A DNA stretch of 64,000 nt, taken from assembly GCF_014775655.1 (NCBI RefSeq), contig NZ_CP061274.1:558001-622000 (forward strand). Reading direction: 5' to 3'. The DNA is from Clavibacter zhangzhiyongii (GTDB lineage Bacteria > Actinomycetota > Actinomycetes > Actinomycetales > Microbacteriaceae). Of the stretch, positions 8,389-15,998 are shown in pieces. Position 1 is the stretch's first letter, and the number at the start of each line of letters is the position of its first letter. The notes under the pieces were generated by a model. That model ran no database searches and was not told the origin of the DNA. It worked only from the letters and a program-made list of their open reading frames with translations. The position numbers and the translations under genes are program-made.

Positions 8389-8844
8389 ATGCCCCAGGTA
8401 ATCGAGACCGTCGACGTCAACGTCCCCGTCAGCACCGCCTACAACCAGTGGACCCAGTTCGAGTCGTTCCCGAACTTCCTCAGCTACGTCGAGTCGATCA
8501 CGCAGGTCACCGACACGCTCACCGAGTGGAAGGTCAAGATCGGCGGCGTCGAGCGCACCTTCGAGGCGAACATCACCGAGCAGCACCCCGACGAGCGCGT
8601 CGCCTGGAACTCGACCGGCGGCGACGAGGACCACGCGGGCGTCGTCACGTTCCACAAGCTGAGCGACACCGAGACGCGCGTCACCGTGCAGCTCGACTGG
8701 GCCGCCAAGGGCCTCGTGGAGAAGGTCGGCGCGGCGATCGGCGTCGACGACCACGTCATCAAGGGCGACCTCAAGAACTTCAAGGAGTTCATCGAGAAGC
8801 GCGGCACCGAAGAGGGCGCCTGGCGCGGGGACGTCCAGGCCTGA
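8389..8844 (+). CDS. SRPBCC/START-fold (polyketide cyclase-like) protein
   Basis: Small cytosolic protein of 151 aa with the SRPBCC pattern: VIETVDVNVPVSTAYNQWTQ at the N-terminus, SFPNFLSYVESI, a central beta-sheet region and a C-terminal helix (VIKGDLKNFKEFIEKR). Such proteins bind hydrophobic ligands in a deep cavity. A strong Shine-Dalgarno (GAGGAGAA) precedes the ATG. It is followed 2 bases later by a 78-codon gene, and both end at a strong terminator, so they form a two-gene unit. The ligand is unknown. Confidence 0.88.
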   Translation: MPQVIETVDVNVPVSTAYNQWTQFESFPNFLSYVESITQVTDTLTEWKVKIGGVERTFEANITEQHPDERVAWNSTGGDEDHAGVVTFHKLSDTETRVTVQLDWAAKGLVEKVGAAIGVDDHVIKGDLKNFKEFIEKRGTEEGAWRGDVQA

Positions 8845-8846
8845 TC

Positions 8847-9083
8847 ATGCAGACCGACGAGATCCGCTGGAACCAGGAGGCGCGCGACAAGATCCTCACG
8901 GACAGCGACCGCGTGCTCCAGGAGGCCGTGCAGAACGCGGCCAAGGAGCTGAAGGGGGAGGACTGGGAGACCGTGTACCAGAGCCTCTTCGAGCAGCTCA
9001 AGGGCCGGTTCATCGACTTCGAGCCCGGGCCGGACCTCCGCAAGTACGCCGAGGCCGTCTCCCGCGGGGAGATCGAGGGCTGA
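8847..9083 (+). CDS. small hypothetical protein downstream of SRPBCC gene
   Basis: A 78-aa charged, soluble, mostly helical protein (begins QTDEIRWNQEARDKIL) that I do not assign to a family. The ATG at 8847 lies 2 bases after the stop of the SRPBCC gene, which implies co-translation. Codon third positions are nearly all G/C, as in the neighbours. No signal peptide or membrane segment. The operon ends at the hairpin at 9106-9143. Confidence 0.78.
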   Translation: MQTDEIRWNQEARDKILTDSDRVLQEAVQNAAKELKGEDWETVYQSLFEQLKGRFIDFEPGPDLRKYAEAVSRGEIEG

Positions 9084-9105
9084 CGCGAGCGTCACCAGCA
9101 GCACC

Positions 9106-9143
9106 GGGAGGGCCCGGCATCCGCGAGGGTGCCGGGCCCTCCC
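9106..9143 (+). terminator. strong intrinsic-type hairpin terminator
   Basis: A 14-bp perfect stem (GGGAGGGCCCGGCA at 9106-9119 pairs with 9130-9143) around a 10-base loop, 22 bases after the stop of the 78-codon gene. There is no U tract, as usual for such GC-rich actinobacteria. Confidence 0.85.
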
Positions 9144-9216
9144 CGCGCCTCCCGTTCCTCACCTGCTGGATAACCTGGATCCGCGCCGCGGGGGCGCAGC
9201 GACCAGGGGAGACGCG

Positions 9217-9951
9217 ATGAGCGACGCGCACGACGACCGACGGCCCGATGCGGGGCAGGGGCAGCCGAGCCCCGATGACGCGCACCCGGCCGGATCCTTC
9301 CCCGGCGCCGCGTATCCCGGCGGCCCGTACCCGGCCGGCCCCTACGCGCCCCTGCACCCCGGCGCGGTCCCGCCGCCCGGCTACGGCATGGTGCTCGTGC
9401 CGCACGCCCTCCGCCCCCTGCCGGAGCACATCGACCCGGGCTGGCGGCTCGCCGGCGTCGGGCGGCGCGCAGCCGGGCGGATCCTCGACCAGATGGTCTT
9501 CGGCCTCGTCGGCGGCCTGTCCGCGGGCGCGTTCATCGTCCCGCTCCAGGGGATCGCGCAGCAGCGGATCGCGGACATGCAGCTGTTCGGCCAGGCGGCC
9601 GAGGACATGGTCGACTCCTACTTCGGCGCCGCCATGCTCGGCTTCCTCATCAGCATGGTCAGCTACCTGCTCATCGCGACGTGGTGGCTCGGCTGGAAGG
9701 GCTCGACCCCCGGCAAGGCCATGGTCGGGATCCGCGTGCAGCGCTTCTCGGAGCCCGGCACGCTCGGCTTCGGCCGCGCGCTCCTCCGCGGTGTGGTCCA
9801 GAACGCGTTCGCGCTCGGCTGGCTCTTCACCGTCTGGCTGCCGTACGCGTCCGTCGGCTGGGACTCGCGGCACCTCCTCCGCGGCTGGCACGACCTGGCC
9901 GCGGACGACGTCGTGCTGGCCCGCCGCGTCGACGTGCCCGCCTCCTACTGA
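9217..9951 (+). CDS. RDD-family membrane protein
   Basis: 244-aa membrane protein. An N-terminal, probably disordered Pro/Gly/Tyr-rich segment (residues 1-55) precedes the RDD domain: RRAAGRILDQ near 78-88, two hydrophobic segments with a loop between, and WKGSTPGKAMVGIRV, the highly conserved central motif. RDD proteins are of poorly known function, sometimes linked to ion or small-molecule transport. A TAACCT-like -10 box lies at about 9173-9178 and a Shine-Dalgarno (AGGGGAGA) precedes the ATG. Monocistronic by context. Confidence 0.88.
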   Translation: MSDAHDDRRPDAGQGQPSPDDAHPAGSFPGAAYPGGPYPAGPYAPLHPGAVPPPGYGMVLVPHALRPLPEHIDPGWRLAGVGRRAAGRILDQMVFGLVGGLSAGAFIVPLQGIAQQRIADMQLFGQAAEDMVDSYFGAAMLGFLISMVSYLLIATWWLGWKGSTPGKAMVGIRVQRFSEPGTLGFGRALLRGVVQNAFALGWLFTVWLPYASVGWDSRHLLRGWHDLAADDVVLARRVDVPASY

Positions 9952-10153
9952 GCGGGCGCGACGCCCGTCCCCGGCGCGCCCGGGCCGCGGCGAGCCTGAC
10001 GAGGCCCTGGGAGAAGCGGGGCCGGAGGAATGGGCGCGCCGGGTGCCCGGGTTGTGCGAGGGCGGTCCTCCGGGCCGCTGGCCGTCCCGCCCTCCCCGTC
10101 GCGCGCTCGCGTCGCGGTGCGCGCCGGCCACACGCGAGACGAAGGATCCCTAC

Positions 10154-11227
10154 GTGAAGCTGTTCTCCCCCGTCGCCCTCGGCGCCCTCGAGCTCCCCAA
10201 CCGCATCGCCATGGCGCCCCTCACCCGCATGCGCGCCGACGAGCAGGGCGTCCCCGGCGACCTCATCGTCGAGCACTACCGCCAGCGCGCGTCCACCGGC
10301 CTCATCGTCACCGAGGGCGTGTTCACCAGCGAGCGCAGCAAGGCGTACCCGGGACAGCCCGGCATCGTGACGGACGAGCAGATCGCCGGCTGGCGCCGGG
10401 TCACCGACGCCGTGCACGCCGCCGGCGGACGCATGGTGATGCAGCTCATGCACGGCGGGCGCGTCTCGCACGAGGAGATCACGGGCGGCCTGCCGCTGCT
10501 CGCGCCGAGCGCCATCGCGATCCAGGGCGAGGTGCACGTGCCCTCGGGCAAGGCGCCGTACCCGGTGCCGAGCGAGCCCACGACCGACGAGGTCCCGCTC
10601 ATCGTCGACGAGCTCACGGTCGCCGCGCGCAACGCGATCGACGCCGGGTTCGACGGGGTCGAGATCCACTCGGCCAACGGCTACCTGCTGCACGAGTTCC
10701 TGTCGCCCGTCTCGAACGTCCGCACGGACGCGTACGGCGGATCGCCCGCGGCCCGCGCGAAGCTCGGCATCGACGTGTCGCACGCCGTCGCCCGCGAGAT
10801 CGGCGCCGACCGCGTCGGCATCCGCATCTCGCCGTCGCACAACATCCAGGACGTCCTCGAGGAGGACCCGGACGAGACGCGCGCCACCTACGAGGCGCTG
10901 CTCTCCGGCATCGCGCCGCTCGGCATGGCCTACGTGAGCATCCTGCACGCGGAGCCCGCGGGCGAGCTCGTCCAGGGCCTCCGGAAGACGTTCGGCGGCC
11001 CGCTCATGATCAACAGCGGCTTCGGCGTCCAGACCGAGTACGACGAGGCCATCCAGCTCGTCGAGGACGGCACCGCCGACGTCGTCGCCGTGGGCCGCAT
11101 GGTCATCGCGAACCCCGACCTCGTCGAGCGCTGGGAGTCCGGCGCCCCCACGAACGAGCCGAACCCGGCCACGTTCTACGGGCCGGGCGCGGAGGGCTAC
11201 ACCGACTACCCGGCGCTCGCGAGCTGA
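10154..11227 (+). CDS. Old Yellow Enzyme-type NADH:flavin oxidoreductase
   Basis: FMN-dependent ene-reductase of 357 aa. It has the full OYE pattern: LPNRIAMAPLTRMRAD, VMQLMHGGRVSH, FDGVEIHSANGYLLHEFLSP (active-site region), RVGIRISP, and VAVGRMVIANPDLVER at the phosphate-binding end. These enzymes reduce activated alkenes, quinones or nitro compounds with NAD(P)H. The GTG at 10154 follows GAAGGATCC and gives the family N-terminus (KLFSPVALGALELPNR); the frame runs further upstream, but that part overlaps the RDD gene in another frame. The physiological substrate is unknown. Confidence 0.93.
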   Translation: MKLFSPVALGALELPNRIAMAPLTRMRADEQGVPGDLIVEHYRQRASTGLIVTEGVFTSERSKAYPGQPGIVTDEQIAGWRRVTDAVHAAGGRMVMQLMHGGRVSHEEITGGLPLLAPSAIAIQGEVHVPSGKAPYPVPSEPTTDEVPLIVDELTVAARNAIDAGFDGVEIHSANGYLLHEFLSPVSNVRTDAYGGSPAARAKLGIDVSHAVAREIGADRVGIRISPSHNIQDVLEEDPDETRATYEALLSGIAPLGMAYVSILHAEPAGELVQGLRKTFGGPLMINSGFGVQTEYDEAIQLVEDGTADVVAVGRMVIANPDLVERWESGAPTNEPNPATFYGPGAEGYTDYPALAS

Positions 11228-11266
11228 TCCGCCGCACCGCCTGACCGGCTCCCGCCGGCACCGCCC

Positions 11267-11303
11267 GAGGCCGGGCTCACTCCGACGGAGCGAGCCCGGC
11301 CTC
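11267..11303. terminator. bidirectional hairpin between OYE gene and response regulator
   Basis: A 12-bp stem (GAGGCCGGGCTC, 11267-11278, with 11292-11303) whose loop can add a further 4-bp stem. It overlaps the last codons of the convergent response-regulator gene and lies 40 bases after the OYE stop, so it can serve both directions. Confidence 0.7.
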
Positions 11304-11954
11304 GTGCACGAGCACGGCGACCTGCACGCGGCCGTCCACGCCGAGCTTGTCGAGCACGTGCCCGACGTGCGTCTTGACCGTGGCCACGCCGAGGAACATC
11401 TCGCCCGCGATGCGCGCGTTCGACCATCCGCGCGCGACCGCCAGGGCCACCTCCTGCTCGCGCTCCGTCAGCGTCGCGAAGCGCGCCCGTTCCGCGGTGC
11501 GGTCGGCACGGTCGCGCCGGGCGGCCACGCCGATCACGGTGTCGAGCACCGAGGGCGACAGGATCGACCGGCCGGCCGCGGCCGTGCGCACCGCGTCCAC
11601 GAGGTCGGCGGGTGGGGTGTCCTTGAGCAGGAACCCGCGGGCGCCGGCGCGCAGGGCGCCGAGCACGAGCTCGTCGGCGTCGAAGGTCGTGAGCACGATG
11701 ACCGGCAGGTCGGGGCGCCGCGCGACCTCGCGCGCCGTCGCGGTCACGCCGTCGCAGACCGGCATCCGGATGTCCATGAGCACCACGTCGGGGTCGGCGC
11801 GGTCGATCACGGCGCCCGCCGCGAGCCCGTCCGCCGCCTCGCCCACCACCGCGAGGCCGGGATCCCCGCCGAGGAGCATGCGGAGGCCCGCGCGCACGAG
11901 CGCGTCGTCGTCGACGATGACGATGCGCACGGGTCCCGCGTCGGTCGGCGTCAC
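11277..11954 (-). CDS. NarL/LuxR-type response regulator
   Basis: 225-aa response regulator: receiver domain (VRIVIVDDDALVRAG at the start, phospho-acceptor D61 in VLMDIRMP, conserved K in LLKDTPP) and a C-terminal LuxR helix-turn-helix (TLTEREQEVALAVARGWSN). The GTG start overlaps the stop of the kinase gene as GTGA (11951-11954), so the pair is translationally coupled. It is probably phosphorylated by that kinase. Target genes are not evident. Confidence 0.94.
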   Translation of the reverse strand: MTPTDAGPVRIVIVDDDALVRAGLRMLLGGDPGLAVVGEAADGLAAGAVIDRADPDVVLMDIRMPVCDGVTATAREVARRPDLPVIVLTTFDADELVLGALRAGARGFLLKDTPPADLVDAVRTAAAGRSILSPSVLDTVIGVAARRDRADRTAERARFATLTEREQEVALAVARGWSNARIAGEMFLGVATVKTHVGHVLDKLGVDGRVQVAVLVHEAGLAPSE

Positions 11955-13153
11955 GCGGTCCACGGGAGCTCCGCCTCGACCACGTGCGCGTCGTCCCGCA
12001 CCGCGACCACGAGGGTGCCGTCCACCGAGCGGGCGCGCTCCGCGATGCCGGCCAGCCCGTGCCCGGGCGACGCGGGCCCGGGATCGCCCGCGGTCAGGGC
12101 GTTGCGCACGACGACGCGGAGGACGCCGCCCGGACGGCCGGCGATCGACACGTCGACGGGCGCTCCGGGCGCGTGCCGCCGCGCGTTCGTGAGGCACTCC
12201 TGGACGATCCGGTAGGCGTGCCGCGAGACGGAGGCGCCTAAGCGCGGGAGAGCGTCGCGGGTGCCGGGATCGAGCTCCAGGCGCACCTCGGTGCCCAGGG
12301 AGCCGGCGTCGTCGAGCAGCTCGGGGAGGTCGGCGAGCGTCGGCTGCGGGGGAGCGACGGCCGGGGATCCCGACGGATCCCGGAGCACGCCCAGCACCTC
12401 GCGCAGCTCGGTGAGCGCCGTGCGGGCGTTCTCGCGCACGATCGTCGCCGTCTGCCGCACCTCCGCCCCGTCGAGGTCGTCCCGGTACTCGAGGGCGCCC
12501 GCGTGCAGGGCGACGAGGGACAGCCGGTGCGCGAGCACGTCGTGCATCTCCCGGGCGATGCGCGTGCGCTCGTGGTCCGCCGCCTGCTCCAGGCGCAGCG
12601 CCTGCTCCTCCTCCGCCATGCGGGCCCGCTCCCGCAGCGACGCGAGCAGCTCGCGCCGGCCGCCGACGTACAGGCCGACGACGACGGGCAGGCCGACGCC
12701 GACGAGGAGCGCGATCGCGAGGAACGGGAGGTCGCCCTGCTCCAGCGGCAGGTGCGCGAGGCCCGCGAGCTCCCAGACCGGGATCGCGACGACCCACACG
12801 GCGACGACCAGGGCGATCTCCCGCGGGCGGCGGCGGGTCGAGACGGAGACCAGCGCGATCACGGCGGCGAGGATCGCGAGGCTCGACATCGCGGCGAGGA
12901 CGCCGAGCGCGGCGGCGACGGCGACCGGCGCGTGCCGCCGGAGGGGCATCAGCGCGATCGCGAGGATCCCCGCGGCGACGTCGAGGAGCAGGAGCGCCTC
13001 GGTCCGCAGGCCGCTCGCGCCCGACCCGGCCAGGGTGTCGAGCGTGGCGCCGAGGGCGACCAGGCCGACGGCGAGGGAGGCGGCGACGAGGGCGGCCTCG
13101 CGGCCGATCGACCGGGCGAGGGCGCGCGGCGCGGGGGCGGTGGGGGAGGGCAT
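11951..13153 (-). CDS. NarL-family (HPK7) sensor histidine kinase
   Basis: 400-aa membrane sensor kinase with five or six hydrophobic segments in residues 18-165, a short coiled linker and the HisKA_3 phospho-acceptor REMHDVLAHRLS (H204). The HATPase domain follows (QECLTNARRHAPGA, GHGLAGIAERARS). No extracytoplasmic sensor domain is visible, so it probably senses within or near the membrane. A -10-like TAGGGT on the minus strand (13160-13165) lies 6 bases before the ATG, predicting a leaderless operon mRNA with the response regulator. Confidence 0.93.
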   Translation of the reverse strand: MPSPTAPAPRALARSIGREAALVAASLAVGLVALGATLDTLAGSGASGLRTEALLLLDVAAGILAIALMPLRRHAPVAVAAALGVLAAMSSLAILAAVIALVSVSTRRRPREIALVVAVWVVAIPVWELAGLAHLPLEQGDLPFLAIALLVGVGLPVVVGLYVGGRRELLASLRERARMAEEEQALRLEQAADHERTRIAREMHDVLAHRLSLVALHAGALEYRDDLDGAEVRQTATIVRENARTALTELREVLGVLRDPSGSPAVAPPQPTLADLPELLDDAGSLGTEVRLELDPGTRDALPRLGASVSRHAYRIVQECLTNARRHAPGAPVDVSIAGRPGGVLRVVVRNALTAGDPGPASPGHGLAGIAERARSVDGTLVVAVRDDAHVVEAELPWTA

Positions 13154-13224
13154 GCCCCGACCCTACGGACGGGGGTGCCGGCGCCGTATCGACCGAAGGG
13201 GGGAGATGCGCACGCCCGAGGGAG

Positions 13225-13581
13225 TCAGGAGGCGGAGCGCGAGGCCCGGCGCTCCGCGCGGGACGCGCGCCAGCGGCGCCAGGCGTCCCAGAAGCGGTGC
13301 AGCTGGCGCTTGAGGAAGACGTTCACGCGGTGCGCGGCCGGGAACTCGGTGCCGAGCACGGCGATGCCGAGGAAGACGATGAGCCAGCCCGGGCCGGGGA
13401 GCGGGATGAGCACGATGCCGACGAGGACGATGGCGACGCCGAGGAGCCCCACGAGGATCCGGTACAGCCACCGCGCCTTCGGGTGCAGCTCGATCCAGGC
13501 CCGGCAGCGACGCAGGAACCGGCGGAGGGGGTGGGAGTGGCTGGACCCCGCCTCGTACTCGCGGGTCAGGGTGTCGGACAT
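13225..13581 (-). CDS. PGPGW-motif membrane protein (TIGR02611-like)
   Basis: 118-aa inner-membrane protein with two adjacent hydrophobic segments separated by LIPLPGPGWL, the hallmark of the TIGR02611/PGPGW family of unknown function. Both ends are strongly basic (RRFLRRCR; RRWRASRAERRASR), suggesting cytoplasmic termini. A TAGCGT -10-like box on the minus strand (13588-13593) stands 6 bases upstream of the ATG. Located between a two-component system and a TetR gene with no obvious link to either. Confidence 0.88.
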   Translation of the reverse strand: MSDTLTREYEAGSSHSHPLRRFLRRCRAWIELHPKARWLYRILVGLLGVAIVLVGIVLIPLPGPGWLIVFLGIAVLGTEFPAAHRVNVFLKRQLHRFWDAWRRWRASRAERRASRSAS

Positions 13582-13675
13582 GTCCCCACGCTACGTGCGG
13601 GTGCGGGGAGGCGTCTCCCTCATCCGGGGAATCCGCAGGATGCGGCGACGGATGCCCAGGTGGGAGGAGCTGTCG

Positions 13676-14278
13676 TCAGCGCGCGGGCGGGGCCGTGATC
13701 CGGCGGGCCGCCTCCACGACGGCCGCCCGGTCGGCCGCGCGCGCCTTCGGCCCGTCGGCGTGCATCGCGGGGTACGGCGACTGCACCCACGCCTGCGCGA
13801 GCGCGAACAGCATCGTGAGGAGGCGCTGCGGATCCCACGCCGGGTCGATGTGGCCCGACTCCTGCCCGCGCCGGATCGCCTGCACCTTGGCCGACGGCGA
13901 CGTCTCGCTGTGCGGCACGTCGAGCTCCACGCCGTCGAGCCGGGCCCACGCGAGCATGCGGCGGTGCTGCGGATGCTCGTAGGCGTGGTCGAAGAGCTGG
14001 CCCACGAAGCCGGGGAGGTCCTCGGGATCCAGCGTCACGGCGGAGAAGAACTCGACGCCGTTGAGCTTCAGCACCGCGTGGAAGAGCGACTCCTTGTCGG
14101 TGAAGTGCGCGTAGAGCCGCTCCTTGCTCGCCCGGCCCGAGCGGGCGATGCGGTCGACCCGCGCGCCGGCCAGCCCGTGGGCCGCGAACTCCTCGCGCGC
14201 GGCCAGGAGGATGCGGTGCCGGACGTCGTCGGGCTTGTCATCGGTGGTGGATCGGGCGGCCCCCGTCGTCGCTGCCAT
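13676..14278 (-). CDS. TetR-family repressor of the adjacent MFS efflux gene
   Basis: 200-aa TetR-type regulator. The N-terminal helix-turn-helix (ILLAAREEFAAHGLAGARVD then ASKERLYAHFTDKESLF) is classical, and the C-terminal ligand domain has a GQLFDHAYEHPQHRRMLAW stretch typical of this group. A TACGCT box (minus strand, 14285-14290) lies 6 bases before the ATG, so its transcript is probably leaderless. It diverges from an MFS drug exporter; a perfect 24-bp palindrome between them overlaps both promoters, so it likely represses both until a drug-like inducer binds. Confidence 0.93.
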   Translation of the reverse strand: MAATTGAARSTTDDKPDDVRHRILLAAREEFAAHGLAGARVDRIARSGRASKERLYAHFTDKESLFHAVLKLNGVEFFSAVTLDPEDLPGFVGQLFDHAYEHPQHRRMLAWARLDGVELDVPHSETSPSAKVQAIRRGQESGHIDPAWDPQRLLTMLFALAQAWVQSPYPAMHADGPKARAADRAAVVEAARRITAPPAR

Positions 14279-14291
14279 GTGAACAGCGTAT

Positions 14292-14315
14292 GTCAAACGA
14301 ACCGGTTCGTTTGAC
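14292..14315. promoter_or_regulatory. perfect 24-bp palindromic TetR operator
   Basis: Each half reads GTCAAACGAACC inward; the 24 bases are perfectly self-complementary. It overlaps the -35 element of the MFS promoter (TTGACT, 14311-14316) and touches the -10 box of the tetR gene, so one bound repressor could block both directions. Confidence 0.9.
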
Positions 14316-14340
14316 TCCGAGCCTGGGGCGGACCTAGATT
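14311..14340 (+). promoter_or_regulatory. sigma-70-type promoter of MFS gene
   Basis: TTGACT (14311-14316), an 18-base spacer and TAGATT (14335-14340). Transcription should start near 14347, downstream of the TTG at 14339, which therefore cannot be the start codon of the MFS gene. Confidence 0.8.
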
Positions 14341-14389
14341 GGACCGTCCTCGCCCGCCCGGGCGCCGCACGACCCTCCAGGAGCACCAG

Positions 14390-15928
14390 ATCTCCCACGC
14401 ACGCACCCCCGAAGACGCACCGCCCTCGACGTCCCCCGCCGCGACCGCGGGCACCTCCGCGACCGCCGCCGGCGCCCCCGCCGGCCCCGCCGCGCCCTCC
14501 GCACGCAGCAAGTGGATCCTCCTCGCCGTCGTCGCCCTCGCCCAGCTGATGGTCGTGCTCGACGGCACCATCGTGAACATCGCCCTGCCCGCCGCGCAGC
14601 GCGACCTCGGCATGAGCGACGCCGACCGCACCTGGGTCGTCACCGTCTACGCGCTCGCGTTCGGCTCGCTGCTCCTGCTCGGCGGCCGCATCGCCGACTA
14701 CTGGGGCCGCAAGCGCTCCTTCATCCTCGGCATGATCGGCTTCGCGGCGGCCTCCGCGGTCGGCGGCGTCGCCGTCACCGGCGAGATGCTGCTGCTCGCG
14801 CGCGGCCTCCAGGGCGTCTTCGCGGCGCTCCTCGCGCCCGCCGCGCTCGCGCTGCTGTCGGTGACGTTCCCGTCCGGGCCCGACCGCGTCAAGGCGTTCG
14901 CGGTCTACGGCACCATCGCCGGATCCGGCGCGGCCGTCGGCCTGCTGCTCGGCGGCGTGCTCACCGAGTACCTCAGCTGGCACTGGTGCCTGCTCGTGAA
15001 CGTGCCGATCGCGGTCGTCGCGGTCATCGCGGGCATCCCGCTCCTCAAGGAGAGCCGCGCCGACGGCGACCGCAGCTACGACGTGCCGGGCGCGCTGCTC
15101 GTCACGCTCGGCCTCGCGTCGATCGTCTACGGCTTCTCCCGCGCGGAGAACGGCTGGGGCGAGCCCGACACCATCGGGTTCCTCGCGCTCGGCGTGGGGA
15201 TCATGGTCGCGTTCGTCTGGTGGGAGTCGAAGGCGCGCAACCCGCTGCTGCCGCTCCGCGTGGTCGCCGACCGCACCCGCGGCGGCGCGTACCTCACCTC
15301 CGTGATGGTGGGCGCGGCGCTCCTCGGCGGGCTCCTCTACCTCACGCTGCACTTCCAGATCGTGCTCGGCATGTCGCCGCTGATCTCGGGCCTCGCGTCG
15401 CTGCCGATGGCCGCGACGATCATGCTCACGGCGCCGCAGGTCGCGCGGCTCCTGCCGAAGGTCGGCCCGCGGATCCTCATGACCGTCGGCCCGCTCATCG
15501 CGGCCGCCGGCCTCCTCTGGTTCAGCCGCATCACCGTCGACGGCGCGTACGTCGTGCAGGTGCTGCCCGGCCAGATCCTCCTCGGCATCGGGCTCGCGTG
15601 CGTGTTCGTGCCCATGCAGAACGTGGCGCTCTCCGGTATCGAGCCGCGCGACGCGGGCGTCGCGGGCGCGGCGCTCACGGGCACGCAGCAGATCGGCGGA
15701 TCCATCGGCACGGCCGTCTTCACCGCGCTGTTCGCCTCCGCCGTCACCGCGGCGACGACCGACGGCGTCCAGGACCCGCTGCAGCAGCAGGTCGACGGGT
15801 ACCACGTGGTGTTCCTGGCCGCGGCGATCGGCGTGGCCTGCGCCTCGGTCATCTCCTGGTCGATGGTGCGCGTGCCGCTCGAGCGCTTCCGCGACGGTGC
15901 CTCGTCCGAGGCCGTGAGCATGCACTGA
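14390..15928 (+). CDS. MFS drug exporter, EmrB/QacA (DHA2, 14-TM) family
   Basis: Proton-driven multidrug exporter of about 512 aa. After a Pro/Ala/Thr-rich cytoplasmic N-terminus, TM1 carries the DHA2 motif LMVVLDGTIVNIALP and loop 2-3 the motif GGRIADYWGRKRSF; about 14 membrane segments follow. The start is notable. The TTG at 14339 lies inside the -10 box, and no ATG, GTG or other TTG occurs before TM1. ATC at 14390 has AGGAG (14379-14383) exactly 6 bases upstream, so I place the start there. Divergent from tetR and controlled by the 24-bp operator. Confidence 0.9.
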   Translation: MSHARTPEDAPPSTSPAATAGTSATAAGAPAGPAAPSARSKWILLAVVALAQLMVVLDGTIVNIALPAAQRDLGMSDADRTWVVTVYALAFGSLLLLGGRIADYWGRKRSFILGMIGFAAASAVGGVAVTGEMLLLARGLQGVFAALLAPAALALLSVTFPSGPDRVKAFAVYGTIAGSGAAVGLLLGGVLTEYLSWHWCLLVNVPIAVVAVIAGIPLLKESRADGDRSYDVPGALLVTLGLASIVYGFSRAENGWGEPDTIGFLALGVGIMVAFVWWESKARNPLLPLRVVADRTRGGAYLTSVMVGAALLGGLLYLTLHFQIVLGMSPLISGLASLPMAATIMLTAPQVARLLPKVGPRILMTVGPLIAAAGLLWFSRITVDGAYVVQVLPGQILLGIGLACVFVPMQNVALSGIEPRDAGVAGAALTGTQQIGGSIGTAVFTALFASAVTAATTDGVQDPLQQQVDGYHVVFLAAAIGVACASVISWSMVRVPLERFRDGASSEAVSMH

Positions 15929-15938
15929 TCCACCGACC

Positions 15939-15987
15939 CGCACGACGACGCCCCTCCCGCATCGCGCGGGAGGGGCGTCGTCGTGCG
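15939..15987. terminator. bidirectional 22-bp hairpin terminator
   Basis: Bases 15939-15960 (ending ACGCCCCTCCCGC) pair perfectly with 15966-15987 around the 5-base loop ATCGC. It sits between the convergent MFS and LLM oxidoreductase genes. Confidence 0.92.
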
Positions 15988-15998
15988 CGCGGCGGCGA

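Noticed and set aside
9952-10153. 200-base gap before the OYE gene
   Set aside because: Only short GC-rich stems are seen; no riboswitch-like structure or small gene could be supported.
14339-14341. TTG start for the MFS exporter
   Set aside because: It is part of the -10 hexamer TAGATT, so it should not be in the mRNA.
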